64,000 nucleotides of DNA from Ceratodon purpureus. Its lineage: Eukaryota; Streptophyta; Bryopsida; Pseudoditrichales; Ditrichaceae. The notes beneath the pieces were generated by a model. It did not search any database and was not told the origin of the DNA. It saw only the letters and a list, made by a program, of their open reading frames with translations. The stretch lies in the NCBI GenBank assembly GCA_014871385.1, contig CM026428.1, positions 9,964,772 through 10,028,771 on the forward strand, in the 5' to 3' direction. Position 1 is the stretch's first letter. Each line of letters begins with the position of its first letter. Positions 1-16,438 of this stretch are shown here, piece after piece. The translations under genes were made by a program, and so were the position numbers.

Positions 1-36
1 AACCACTTGTCAGATGAGGATAATGTAGGAACTTAC

Positions 37-894
37 TTTTCACGATGTTGTTGAGTGTTGAAGGAGGGTTCTGCCAAAAGCATTGGGTGTTCCTTTGGAT
101 CTATTAATAGCCTATCTCTGTTCAGCACAAAATGCCACTCTCAGAGGCCATGACAATAACTGGTCGTAAATGCATGGCTGACTAAGCTGAATAATTCACA
201 AAATCCATAAAAGACACAAGCCAGATATGACACTTGTGACTCAATAGATGGATCCAACGGTCTTTAACAGAAGTTACAAGGGCCATAGCCTGGGAAAAAG
301 AAAGCAGGAGAAATTTGCAGTCATTTCGGGAATTGCGAGAATACCGTAGTGCATGATCCCAAAGGCTCTCCACGACATCCCAGTCCGCAACTAGGCCATC
401 TTTCATAGCTGGAACAACCTGCAGTACCACACTGAGGAACAGAAAGAAAACCTTCATCTGAAGATGTCTACTAGTTATTTTAGGGTTGCGGCACAGCAAG
501 GCATAAGTTCACATGTTTATACTACAATTTACAATAACAGTGATCAGTCACCACATACTATTGCAGATCTTATGATATTAAGCGACCGAAAGAAGTTCCA
601 AACAGCTTGAAAAAGCGGTGAATGGTATACCTCCATGTGATCTCTGCGGTAGCCAAGAGCTTGCACACCCGCATACAGTTTCCTGGCCTTGGCCTTTTCG
701 GCTTCTCCAGGCTTCGCAGCCTCCATATCAGTGTCCCCTCCTCCATCAGGTACCACTCCTCCGCTCTCTACTGACCCCACTACCGACGGAAATACACTCT
801 TGGGTTGATCTTCACCCGCGTAGCCTGCTTTGCAGGACTGTGAACCAAGGTCCAACACTATCGCCGATACCTCATCTACACAACCAAAGTTCAT
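37..894 (-). CDS. ARP4: Actin-related protein 4 (ARP4), 5' exons, partial
   Basis: ARP4 is a nuclear actin-related subunit of plant SWR1/INO80- and NuA4-type chromatin complexes. Three exons can be read on the minus strand: 894-631 (ATG at 894; MNFGCVDEVSAIVLDLGSQS, then CKAGYAGEDQPKSVFPSVVG and an acidic insert), 418-345 (VVPAMKDGLVADWDVVESLW) and 117-37 (DRLLIDPKEHPMLLAEPSFN). Splice phases match: ATGGAG|gtatac, ctgcag|GTTGTT, CTACG|gtattc, gaacag|AGATAGG and AAAA|gtaagt. The joined peptide follows plant ARP4 closely, including the actin-fold ATP-site strand (LDLGS..CKAGYAGE) and the ARP4 insert before KLYAGVQALGYRRDHMEV. The rest of the gene, about two thirds of the protein, lies left of position 1. 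Nothing seen suggests a pseudogene. The identification is secure; the exact exon edges are inferred. Confidence 0.9.
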
Positions 895-2131
895 GAATCA
901 CATCAGAGCCTCACTACCATAATCACAGCTCCCGAATCCTCTACACCGCAACTGAGACTGCAATCATAACCCCGACACAAGAATACGATAACAGTTGGAT
1001 TTATCCATTGATAGCACGACTCGCCATACGCAACTAACTAAAGAAATCAACATGAAATTTAATCTAACAAAACTTCCAGAGCTTCCAACACATACCCTCA
1101 GTCAGAGAACTATCCTTTGCATTAATACAAAGGATAGTCCTTCGCATGAAGATAAAAAAACGACAACTTCTCGTCTCATGTCCCAGAACATTGAATCATT
1201 TTCCTTTCATCTCGTGAAAATGGTCTAGCTCAGAAACTAGGCTTCCATAAACAGAAACCTGATCATACCGATTAGCCCTAATACTAATACAATGCAGCTA
1301 CGGTTTATTAGATCTCTATTGAAGAAACGCTTCATTATCACCATTCAGCTACTCCGAAAAACCTATTACGCAATTAGAAGAAGAGCATACGATCGCACTC
1401 ACCACCCCCATACATTGCGACCAGCTGAACAAAGACTCCTCAAAGCCCTTCAATCCAGCTCCACAACCACGCACTTCAATGCAACCCTGAAACCAAAAAC
1501 CCACATAGCAACACAAGCAACACAACCACATTACTCATCAAAACCCATCCCATCACATCACATCATCTAGCTCCCAACCCAAAACTTACAACCACCATCT
1601 CCAAGCCCCTTCAATCCACAAACCTGAAACATAACCCTCAACAACCCACAATAACCCACATAACCCACATAACCCACAATAACCCATGAACCCACATGAC
1701 AAAATAATCCAAAAAATTACCTCCAGAATCGCACAACCACCACGTGAACTTCGAAATGACAAAAAATAATAATCCCGACAACCGAGTCTGCAATTTCCGG
1801 CTTCAAACATAACCCTTGTCTGCAAAATTCAGGAAGAAGAACGTTAGGTTTGGATGATAATGATGGTATTTGTCATTCGTATACTGGTTTTCTGTTGATT
1901 TTAGGATGATATCCGTTGGTAAGAGCGTCCGACCAGTGGTCGGGGGGTGTGTCCATTGGTCGGGGAGGAGAAACCCTAGCATTAAACCCTAGAAAACAAC
2001 CTCAGTTTGTATGAGTTTGTGAGTTTTGATCAGTTTTCTGCAGTTTTTTTTGCAGGTTTTGTAGTATTTGTGGTTTTTGTGTTGAGGTGGGAGAATTGGG
2101 TGATTGGAGGGATTGGGGTTTTGGTGAGAAG
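895..2131. promoter_or_regulatory. Divergent intergenic region between ARP4 and the tRNA-binding protein gene
   Basis: This head-to-head spacer must hold both promoters. Two telobox-like AAACCCTA motifs lie near 1971-1992, just upstream of the tRNA-binding protein start. Such motifs are frequent in plant promoters of translation-related genes. A short imperfect repeat of ATAACCCACA lies at about 1627-1697. The small open frames in this interval lack any recognisable domain. Confidence 0.5.
1627..1697. repeat. ATAACCCACA-type short tandem repeat
   Basis: Imperfect direct repeats of about 10 bp (AATAACCCACATAACCCACA and variants). The repeat resembles a degenerate telomere-like motif but does not match the plant telomere unit TTTAGGG. 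Confidence 0.6.
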
Positions 2132-3223
2132 ATGGCGGGTGCGGATCGAGCTGTGAGTCTCGTGAAGGAGTTTTGTGCGAAGCTGGGATGGGATGCAGGA
2201 AGTGTGGGTGATGTGGGGGGTGGGGGATTGGGGGCTGTGTGCAAGGGAGTTGCAGTGAAGGCAGGTGCGAAGGATTTGCTTGGTGAGACGGAGGAGGTGC
2301 AGGGAGAGGTGGCATCATGGTTGGGATTTGCAGATGTGTTAGGTGATGTGAAAGGGGAGGAGGTGGATGTGAAGCTGCAGGAGTTGAATGCGCATTTAGA
2401 GACGCGGTCCGTGGTGGCGGGGAAGGGGTTGGGGATTACGGTTGCGGATTTGGGGATCTTCGCTGCTGTGCATGAGGTTGTGGATGTGAAGAAGTATGAT
2501 CTGGAGAAGGTGGTGCATGTGTTGAGATGGATTGATTATGTGCAGAGTAGGCAGGGGGTGTATCCGGTTGTTTCTGTAAATAAACCGAAGTTCAGTCCGC
2601 CGAAGCCTGTGCAGAGAGCTCCTAAGGCTGTGAAGGAGGACGCTGCGAGTGCTGTGAAGCCAGTGGAGGCGAAGGGGAGGGAGGAGAAGAAGAAGAAGGA
2701 GAAGGCGCCGGCGGTGAAGAAGGAGAGCGATACGAGCTTCAGCGTGCTGGATGTCAGAGTAGGGGTGATCACGAAGGTGTGGAAGCACCCGGGTGCCGAT
2801 GCATTGTACGTCGAGGAGATTGACATCGGTGAGGCTAACCCGAGGCAAATTGTGAGCGGGTTGGCGAAGTTTCTCACGGAGGAGCAGATGTTGAGTCGCA
2901 AGGTGCTTGTGCTGACGAATGTGAAGGCCGGTAAGGTTCGTGATGTTCTGTCTTCAGGTCTGGTGTTGTGTGCGTCCAACAGTGATCACACGCAATGTGA
3001 GCCCGTTGTGCCTCCATCCGAGGCCAAGATCGGCGAGAAGGTGACCGTGGCAGGGTTCGAAGGCGCTCCAGAGGAAGTTCTTAACCCCAAGAAGAAGCAA
3101 TTTGAGAAGATTCAACCGGATTTGACAACTGATGCGAGCGGTGTGGCCTGTTATCAAGGAATTCCATTCATGCTTTCAGGGAAGCCTTGCACTTCTAGTA
3201 TAGTGAATGCAATAGTGAAGTAA
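2132..3223 (+). CDS. EMAPII/Arc1p-type tRNA-binding protein, intronless
   Basis: 363 aa. Start chosen at ATG 2132 (gagaagATGGCGG, good plant context); the frame is open further upstream but only with a GTG. The N-terminal ~140 residues look like the GST-C-like fold seen in Arc1p and AIMP relatives. A Lys/Glu/Ala-rich linker follows (EEKKKKEKAPAVKKE). From about residue 205 comes an OB-fold tRNA-binding domain with the family signature HPGADALYVEEIDIGE..RQIVSGLAKF and a C-terminal EMAPII-like extension (EEVLNPKKKQFEKIQPDL). Relatives bind tRNA in trans and assist aminoacyl-tRNA synthetases, chiefly in the cytosol. No transit peptide is evident. The absence of introns over more than 1 kb is normal for some plant genes and could also reflect an old retrocopy. 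Confident of the family, less so of its partner synthetases. Confidence 0.88.
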   Translation: MAGADRAVSLVKEFCAKLGWDAGSVGDVGGGGLGAVCKGVAVKAGAKDLLGETEEVQGEVASWLGFADVLGDVKGEEVDVKLQELNAHLETRSVVAGKGLGITVADLGIFAAVHEVVDVKKYDLEKVVHVLRWIDYVQSRQGVYPVVSVNKPKFSPPKPVQRAPKAVKEDAASAVKPVEAKGREEKKKKEKAPAVKKESDTSFSVLDVRVGVITKVWKHPGADALYVEEIDIGEANPRQIVSGLAKFLTEEQMLSRKVLVLTNVKAGKVRDVLSSGLVLCASNSDHTQCEPVVPPSEAKIGEKVTVAGFEGAPEEVLNPKKKQFEKIQPDLTTDASGVACYQGIPFMLSGKPCTSSIVNAIVK

Positions 3224-5342
3224 TTTCGAAGCTTGTTTTTCTTTCCACAACAGGATTGTACATTGACATTATTCTGTCATTCAGAGCTTCATATTATTTT
3301 TGATCCTCTTTCCTATTCGCTCCCGCCTCTACTATATGTAATTCACAGGTGTTGCAATGAGGCTACAACTGTCGGTAACTCTGATTGAGATAAACAGAGG
3401 GAAGCTCTCAGGTGGGTGAAATCTTGGATTGCTGTTGCATGAAGTGATTCCATTCCTGTAAGACAAGTTGTGTTGACAATAGTGTTAGCACGGCCAGTCA
3501 CTATTTCTCATGCACAAGAGGCAATTGGAATTGCTCAATGTCATACTCTTGGTTACCTTGATGATATCGATTGTCCAACTCCTGCATTTTTCTCTGAGAG
3601 TTGATAGTAGTGGCCATTTGCCTTCGGAGCTTTTTAGTACGTTAAGTTAGGTGGTGAGCGTGCATGTTATCAGTGAGTACGAGTTGGAGATCAGGATATA
3701 AAAGATGTGACAGCCGTTTACATGACATGTGTGAAAGACGGAGGTTAGAATCCGAAATGCCAGCTTCTCTTTGCATCCCGTTTTGTGTGTAATGCTTGCA
3801 GGCAGATCGCTAAATGAGTTTGCATGCTTAGGAACTGAAGAAACTGCAAGTAGTATTTCAGTGACAGTAACATTGTTAGTGTGTTACTTCAATATTTTCT
3901 GGCCATCGTATGTCCAAGGTTCCTTGGATTTTGTTACAATCACTGAAACAGATAACAACCACTCCCTCCTTCCTCTTCCTACCTATCAAGTTTAGGCACA
4001 ACAAACTCGAACCATGTTCTGATGACCCTTTCAACTTGTAACGATATCTCCTAACCTCCCACCTCCATCCCCGGAAGTTTAGGATTGCAAATCCTAGTTC
4101 TTACTTTCAAGTTTCTGGCACATCTCTCTTGACTAGTGACGAAATTGCAGAAGCTATCGAAATGCTACACGAAACTGTAGTTGTAGCAATGTCATCCAGC
4201 TCTATGTGGGGCTCGTGCTGTAATCTTTTGACAAAGACCCCCTGAGATAAGGCTTCGAGAAGAGCACTATGTTGGTGAGATGTCCGGTACAAATTTGGTC
4301 AGCTTGGTCAAACTCGACGCCCACGCAGGGAATTGAACCTCCAAACCCAGTACATCAAAAGCTGCTTCCAACCTCCCACCTCATCCTCCACACTAGAGGG
4401 TACAGAACGTGCCTCCACATTCATAAAACCTTCACTAACTGTACAACTTTACTCTACGTATAGACAAAGCTCCTCAGTCAGACCCCACTCAAATCAATAC
4501 CAATACCAAAAAATACCAAGAAGTCACCAAAAAAACCAACCAAAAGACCACCAATTTCATTATTTTTAAATGGAAGAAAGTTTGGGCCCTTCCCTTCTGG
4601 TACCCATTCAGGACACAGCAACGGAGCACCTCCACACCCCATTTAAACTTCAGAATAGTGATTTATGAAACCGTTTTTTACAACAAGGATAACTTAACTT
4701 AATCGAACAAGTAACGAATCCATCCAAAAAATCCGCCCACACTATCTTAACCCACACCTACAGTACTATTCCTAGATCCGAATCACATCTTCTTCCACTC
4801 CACAACTTAATCTTCAATTTCATTTCTTCTTCTCACACAAAAAAAAACACCTCACTGCAAACGAAATCACAACAGTGCCACACAACTCAGAAAACTAATC
4901 CAACAAGTGAAATAAAAGCTCCGAAACAAAACCAATCCAACAAAGAGAAATTCCACCGAAAAGTTGCAGGTTGTTATTTTTTCACCATCTATAAATTCAT
5001 AGCATCCTTTGTTCCAAAAAATAAAATAAAAATTCCACCGAAAAGCCAGCGTGGAGAAGGAGGAGGGAGAGCAGGGAATGATGCTAAAAAGGGGGCCACC
5101 GAGAATGAGCACCGAGACGACGGACGCCACCACCGGGACAAACAGGAAAGGGCCTGCAACGGAATCTTCCCAATCCAACGCAATTGGCCCTTCAAACAGG
5201 TTTAGGGTTTAAGAAACCCACCCTCACCAGCTCTGTCTGTGTCTGTTTCCAACGCACACCCTCACTTCTCCTCATTTGCTCCACATTCTCTCCCTTCCTG
5301 CCTCGACCTCTGCAGCCAATTCCGGGCGCTTCTTTTGGGACC
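3224..5342. other. Intergenic region and leader of the adenylosuccinate synthetase gene
   Basis: No supported gene. A reverse telobox (GTTTAGGGTTTAAG) at about 5200-5213 and a pyrimidine-rich leader precede the adenylosuccinate synthetase ATG. The frame of that exon is open upstream to about 5184 without an ATG. Short open frames at 3771-3995 and 4107-4569 have no recognisable features. Confidence 0.5.
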
Positions 5343-8084
<2,742 letters not shown>

Positions 8085-9700
8085 TTCTAGCTTAGTCGTA
8101 GAGGGTGATCAGCTGGTAGATTTGTGGAATAATTTGGGGCTTCCAAGAACTTTTGATCCCTTGACTACCCACATATGATGCTTATTGCCCATTTTGTCTC
8201 TCCAATAAACTTCTTGACTTTCTCCTCTGAATTGTAATTGCCAAACCTTGAACAAGTTTGCTAAGAGCTTCATTACTTCATTATCGTTAGCTTCCAGCTG
8301 CATTGAGTATAGGCCTGTGAGATAAACGAACCTTTGGTGCAGGATTCTTCGATTACAGAGCATCATACCCTAGCCTAGTTTGTCTCCTGCTACTTGTTGA
8401 AACTTTATGTAGATATTAATGTCACAGCTCCCCTAAATTTATATTTTTAGTTCCAAGCTGCCCTAAAGTATGCACTTGGTACTTGCTTTAAGCCATCCCC
8501 TATGATCCAGGGGATGGTTTAAAGCAAGGAGGTCAATTTTGCTTGACTCTCCGAGTCCCAGTTTGAGAGGAGAGATGCTTGACTCCCAGTTTGAGAGAAG
8601 AGATTGTCACTTGGTGTGTTTACACGAAGTGCCAAAGCTGCGGTCTACGTCGAAGTTTGTCCAGGTACTTTTCAAAGCGCTTGTGGTGTTCTAGGATTAT
8701 CCATGTGCATCGGACCGCACGGATTTGTGTTTCACTTGAGTTAGTTTTCTAAAGTCCAAGCGTCACCTGAGCCCTCCCAGTCTTGCACTTGTGTATCCCT
8801 AGCACACTTCACTTCACGGTTACAGCACTGGTCATACGAAACCTCGAATTGTCCAATACAACAATATCAAATTATTCATTCAAGCTAGAGCTTATCTCAC
8901 TAGCCTTCCTTCGTTACTATCTGCGACACTTCGACTTCCACTTCTGAATTGATCTGAACTAAATGATGATCATGTTTTGAAGGAAACCAAATCACTGGCA
9001 CTTCTTTGTAGCCGAGATCCTCACCCTGAGAAAGCAAATGTGCACACACCTGCGAATTCCTATCGCCACCTTCAATATTACAAATTGTAACATGGAACAT
9101 ATATGAAGAGTATCTGAACTCACGCTCCATCCTGTGAACTCCAAGGCCGGCATCTGGTTGTTGCAGTTAGCGTTACAGAAACCAACTTTTCTCAACTACA
9201 ACCAGAAGAGGAATCTTATTTCTCAAAACCATTATTCTAATTAACAATCTCCTTCATATTGGTGTGACTCCGAGACCTGAAACCCGCAACAACCGTGGCA
9301 GCGACAAGTTCACAAAGTCACGCCACTGTTGCCCAGATCGGAGGTTTGCCACGCTCGGACGCGGTGCCTGCTGCAGCGCAACGCAGGTCCGCAACGCACA
9401 CAGTGCCAGACTCCAGTGCCAGTGGCCACACACAATCCTAGATTCCCAGAACGCCTGACTCCGTCGCTCCCGGACTTGCAGTGGGGCTCCGAAGCTCCCA
9501 GTGCGGCCCTAAAACGGAGGACAAACCAGGGCACCTTTGGAACGCCCGCCTCAAGCGGGCCCTGCTCCGCTACCAAGCCGTCCGATGGGCAGCCTGGTCC
9601 CACACTCGCATCCGTGAAGCGGCGACCCCCATAACTCAACAGTGCTCCGATGCTCCGCCTGCTCACCAGTCTGCCGATTTGGCACCTCTCTTATAACACT
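8085..9700. other. Intergenic region with a perfect-type hairpin and a GC-rich stretch
   Basis: No supported gene. It contains the hairpin at 8482-8528 and, just after it, a direct duplication of GACTC...CCCAGTTTGAGAG. From about 9280 to 9680 there is an unusually GC-rich stretch with open frames on both strands (for example 9310-9666 minus) that show no recognisable domain. Confidence 0.4.
8482..8528. repeat. Inverted repeat / stem-loop (20-bp arms, 7-nt loop)
   Basis: Left arm 8482-8501 (CTTGCTTTAAGCCATCCCCT) and right arm 8509-8528 are complementary at 19 of 20 positions, the exception being a G-U wobble in RNA. The loop is ATGATCC. It lies about 400 bp past the adenylosuccinate synthetase stop codon. 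It could be a foldback remnant or a small-RNA precursor; nothing else in the sequence decides this. Confidence 0.7.
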
Positions 9701-10200
9701 TGTGTCTGCCTTCAGCTCATTCCCATTGTCTCCTCTTCCTCTTCTGCTGTGCCGTTCCATTTCGTAGCCTAAGTACATCGGTAAGCTTGACATCCCACAT
9801 AACCTCAACCTCTTCTAGCCTGAGAGAGAGATAGAGATTCATTGTTGTCACCTTCACTCAGTCTCTCTATCGATGCTCATGCTTGTTACACTTGGGTTGT
9901 CTTAAATTCATTACTGTTTTCTTCGCTTCCTCTTATGTTTTGTTGCTCCATTTCTAGGCTAAGTTTTTGGTAAGTTTGGCATTCTAGTTTGGACGAGAGA
10001 GAGATTCATTGTTGGTGATTGATTCTCTTTTTGTCTCGATGCTCATGTTTGTAATGCTTGGGTTGGCTTCAGTTTTTTGTCATTTTTCTTGTTCTGCGTT
10101 GGTGTTGTGAGTGTTTCTAGGCTAAGTCGTTGGTGAGTTTGACATTCCACAGCTTGAAGCGCTTCTAGTTTGGACAGAGAGCGAGAGAGGGGGAGTTTTT
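9700..10200 (+). repeat. Three imperfect ~180-bp tandem repeats upstream of 6PGDH
   Basis: Each copy shares the elements TTTCTAGGCTAAGT..TTGGTAAGTTTG, a CTTCTAGTTTGGAC/GAGAGAGA run and TCGATGCTCATG.TTGTA. The core occurs near 9762, 9950 and 10115. They fill the presumed promoter or leader of the 6-phosphogluconate dehydrogenase gene. Confidence 0.6.
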
Positions 10201-10371
10201 GAGTATGTTGGTGTGTCAAGTTGGCGGTTTTTTCGTGTTTAGAGAGTCTGAGTGGCAATGTTGGAGTGATTTGAGGAGGTTTAGGGTTGGAAGTGGAAGC
10301 GGGAGGATTGATGGAGTGTGTGGGTTGGTGTGGTGATGCAGGGATTGTTGTAGTGAGGACGTTTGAGCACA

Positions 10372-11859
10372 ATGGCGGAGACGGCGATCGGAGTGTCGAG
10401 GATTGGACTGGCCGGGTTGGCCGTCATGGGGCAGAACCTGGCACTCAACATTGCGGAGAAGGGGTTCCCAATCTCGGTGTACAACCGGACGGATGTGAAG
10501 GTGGACGAGACCGTGGAGCGGGCCAAGGAAGAAGGGGACTTGCCTCTGACGGGGTACAAGAATCCCAAGGACTTCGTGCTCTCCATTCAGAAGCCTCGGT
10601 CGATCATCATTCTGGTGAAAGCTGGCGCGCCTGTGGACCAAACGATCCAGACTCTGGCCCAGTACATGGAGCCCGGGGACTGCATCATCGACGGAGGCAA
10701 CGAGTGGTACGAGAATACCGAGAGGAGAGCCAAGCAGGTCGCTGAGAAGGGGCTGCTGTATCTCGGAATGGGCGTCTCAGGAGGCGAGGAGGGAGCTCGT
10801 AATGGACCATCGATGATGCCTGGAGGGACAGAGGAGGCGTACCACTACATCGAAGATGTTGTGAGGAAGGTCGCTGCGCAGGTTGACGATGGCCCATGTG
10901 TGACCTATGTCGGCCGTGGTGGAGCGGGGAACTTCGTGAAGATGGTCCACAATGGGATTGAGTACGGTGACATGCAGCTCATCTCCGAGGCTTATGATGT
11001 GTTGAAGTCAGTCGGGGGATTGACCAACGAGGAATTGCACGAGACGTTCGCAGAGTGGAACGATGGCGAGCTCGAGAGCTTCCTGATCGAGATCACAAGG
11101 GATATCTTCTCCGTCAAGGATGACAAGGGTGAGGGCTTCCTTGTTGATAAAATTCTCGACAAGACGGGCATGAAGGGGACCGGGAAGTGGACCGTACAGC
11201 AGGCTGCGGAGCTGTCAATTGCAGCTCCCACGATTGCCGCGTCTCTGGACTCTCGTTTCCTCTCAGGTTTGAAGGAGGAGAGACTCGAAGCTGCGAGAAT
11301 CTTCAGGGAGGCCGGAGTTGAGGATATCCTCGCTGTGAAGGACCTTGATAAGAAGCAGCTGGTCGATGACGTGAGGAAGGCGCTTTATGCGTCTAAGATT
11401 TGCAGCTACGCGCAAGGGATGAACCTGATCCGCGCCAAGAGCATTGAGCAAGGCTGGAACCTCGACCTGGGTGAGCTTGCTAGAATCTGGAAGGGAGGGT
11501 GCATCATCAGAGCCAAGTTCCTCGACCGGATCAAGCAAGCTTACGACCGCAACCCTGAGCTCGCCTCCCTTCTGATCGACCCCGAATTCACCAAGGAGAT
11601 GGTCGAGAGACAGTCCGCTTGGCGCCGAGTCGTCTCTCTTGCAATTGAGGTCGGAGTTTCCACTCCTGGCATGACTGCTAGCCTTGCATACTTCGACACG
11701 TACCGCAGAGGTCGCCTCCCTGCAAACTTGGTCCAAGCACAACGGGACTACTTCGGTGCCCACACATACGAGCGCGTCGACATGCCTGCATCTTATCACA
11801 CCGAGTGGTTCAAGATTGCCAAGCGGTACGTGAAGGCAAAGACCCCTGTCAAGGTATAA
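10372..11859 (+). CDS. 6-phosphogluconate dehydrogenase (decarboxylating), intronless
   Basis: Third enzyme of the oxidative pentose phosphate pathway: 6-phosphogluconate + NADP+ to ribulose 5-phosphate + CO2 + NADPH. 495 aa from ATG 10372 (acaATGGCG); upstream in-frame codons lack an ATG. The N-terminal Rossmann fold has GLAVMGQNLALNIAEKG (about residues 14-30) and the NADP-selecting VYNRT. The catalytic region holds GVSGGEEGARNGPSMMPGG and GNFVKMVHNGIEYGDMQ, with the catalytic Lys and Glu. The family signature ILDKTGMKGTGKW is intact. The C-terminal domain ends with a tail of usual type (YHTEWFKIAKRYVKAKTPVKV). No obvious transit peptide, so probably cytosolic. A single-exon structure is common in plant 6PGDH genes. 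No defects are visible. Confidence 0.96.
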   Translation: MAETAIGVSRIGLAGLAVMGQNLALNIAEKGFPISVYNRTDVKVDETVERAKEEGDLPLTGYKNPKDFVLSIQKPRSIIILVKAGAPVDQTIQTLAQYMEPGDCIIDGGNEWYENTERRAKQVAEKGLLYLGMGVSGGEEGARNGPSMMPGGTEEAYHYIEDVVRKVAAQVDDGPCVTYVGRGGAGNFVKMVHNGIEYGDMQLISEAYDVLKSVGGLTNEELHETFAEWNDGELESFLIEITRDIFSVKDDKGEGFLVDKILDKTGMKGTGKWTVQQAAELSIAAPTIAASLDSRFLSGLKEERLEAARIFREAGVEDILAVKDLDKKQLVDDVRKALYASKICSYAQGMNLIRAKSIEQGWNLDLGELARIWKGGCIIRAKFLDRIKQAYDRNPELASLLIDPEFTKEMVERQSAWRRVVSLAIEVGVSTPGMTASLAYFDTYRRGRLPANLVQAQRDYFGAHTYERVDMPASYHTEWFKIAKRYVKAKTPVKV

Positions 11860-15587
<3,728 letters not shown>

Positions 15588-16438
15588 GGCTCTGCACAAT
15601 CCAACATGGTGTTTTGATGCTGATCGTTTTTATAAAGATCTGTGACAACCCCAGGGAACATAAGACAAAGATCCTGCAAGTCTAGATTCGGTCAGAAGGA
15701 TAGCGATTAGGGTATGCAGAGGTGAAAAAAATGTACATATAGTGAAGTTAAATTTTAAATAAGTTAACAACAGCAGCTTCAAACTTTCAAAACCAGTAAC
15801 CAGAAATTTTGAAGTATGGGCATAAGAAAGTACCTCGGACCCGCCTGTTGGGAGCAAACTGGCTTCTGGTTGGTCCGGTGAGGTCAGTTTGCTCAACACT
15901 GGACCTCAGTTCTGGTTCGCTTGAAAGAGGAAGAGCGAGACTACAGAATGTAAGCCTTGAGAAATTGCCTTTCCCACTGGCTTGCAAAGGTTACAGTGCA
16001 CTAAAAGAGTGTACCCCCGTGAGTCGATTTCTAGGCACTAAAATAGAATGTGCCTCAGAGAATAAAAGTAACGCTTAAACCAAAAGTGGCTAATTCATAT
16101 CCAAACTACTGGAACTAGAAAATCCACCGAGACATTGATTTTAAACATTCTCGTCAGTCAGTAGAAGCCAGAAGAACCATGCAAAACATGTGCATAGAAC
16201 CAAAAAATCTTCACAGATATCACAAGCCAAGGAACTAAACTCTTAACGAGAAAAAAATTTAAGATGATGACAATCATCGTAAATGCAGAAAAATAGTCGA
16301 GCAAAACACCATGCCATCATAGTATCTTCTGTCATCTGGAAGATAAAATCTGAGAAACATATGGAAAAATACCTCCAGTGAGAACTAACTCACAGGACGG
16401 AGATTCGGTTTATTGCAACACATAAAATAAATGCAACG
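15588..16438. other. Convergent 3' intergenic region
   Basis: Lies between the stop codons of alpha-tubulin (+) and the thiamine pyrophosphate carrier (-). It should hold both 3' UTRs. No further gene or repeat seen. Confidence 0.4.

Noticed and set aside
2087-2131. Upstream GTG start for the tRNA-binding protein
   Set aside because: A non-ATG start is unlikely here, and an ATG in good context lies at 2132 where family similarity begins.
4290-4350. tRNA-like B box (GGTTCAATTCCC, minus strand)
   Set aside because: No A box or cloverleaf could be fitted around it.
9310-9808. Overlapping open frames in the GC-rich stretch upstream of 6PGDH
   Set aside because: Open on both strands, no recognisable domain; explained by base composition.
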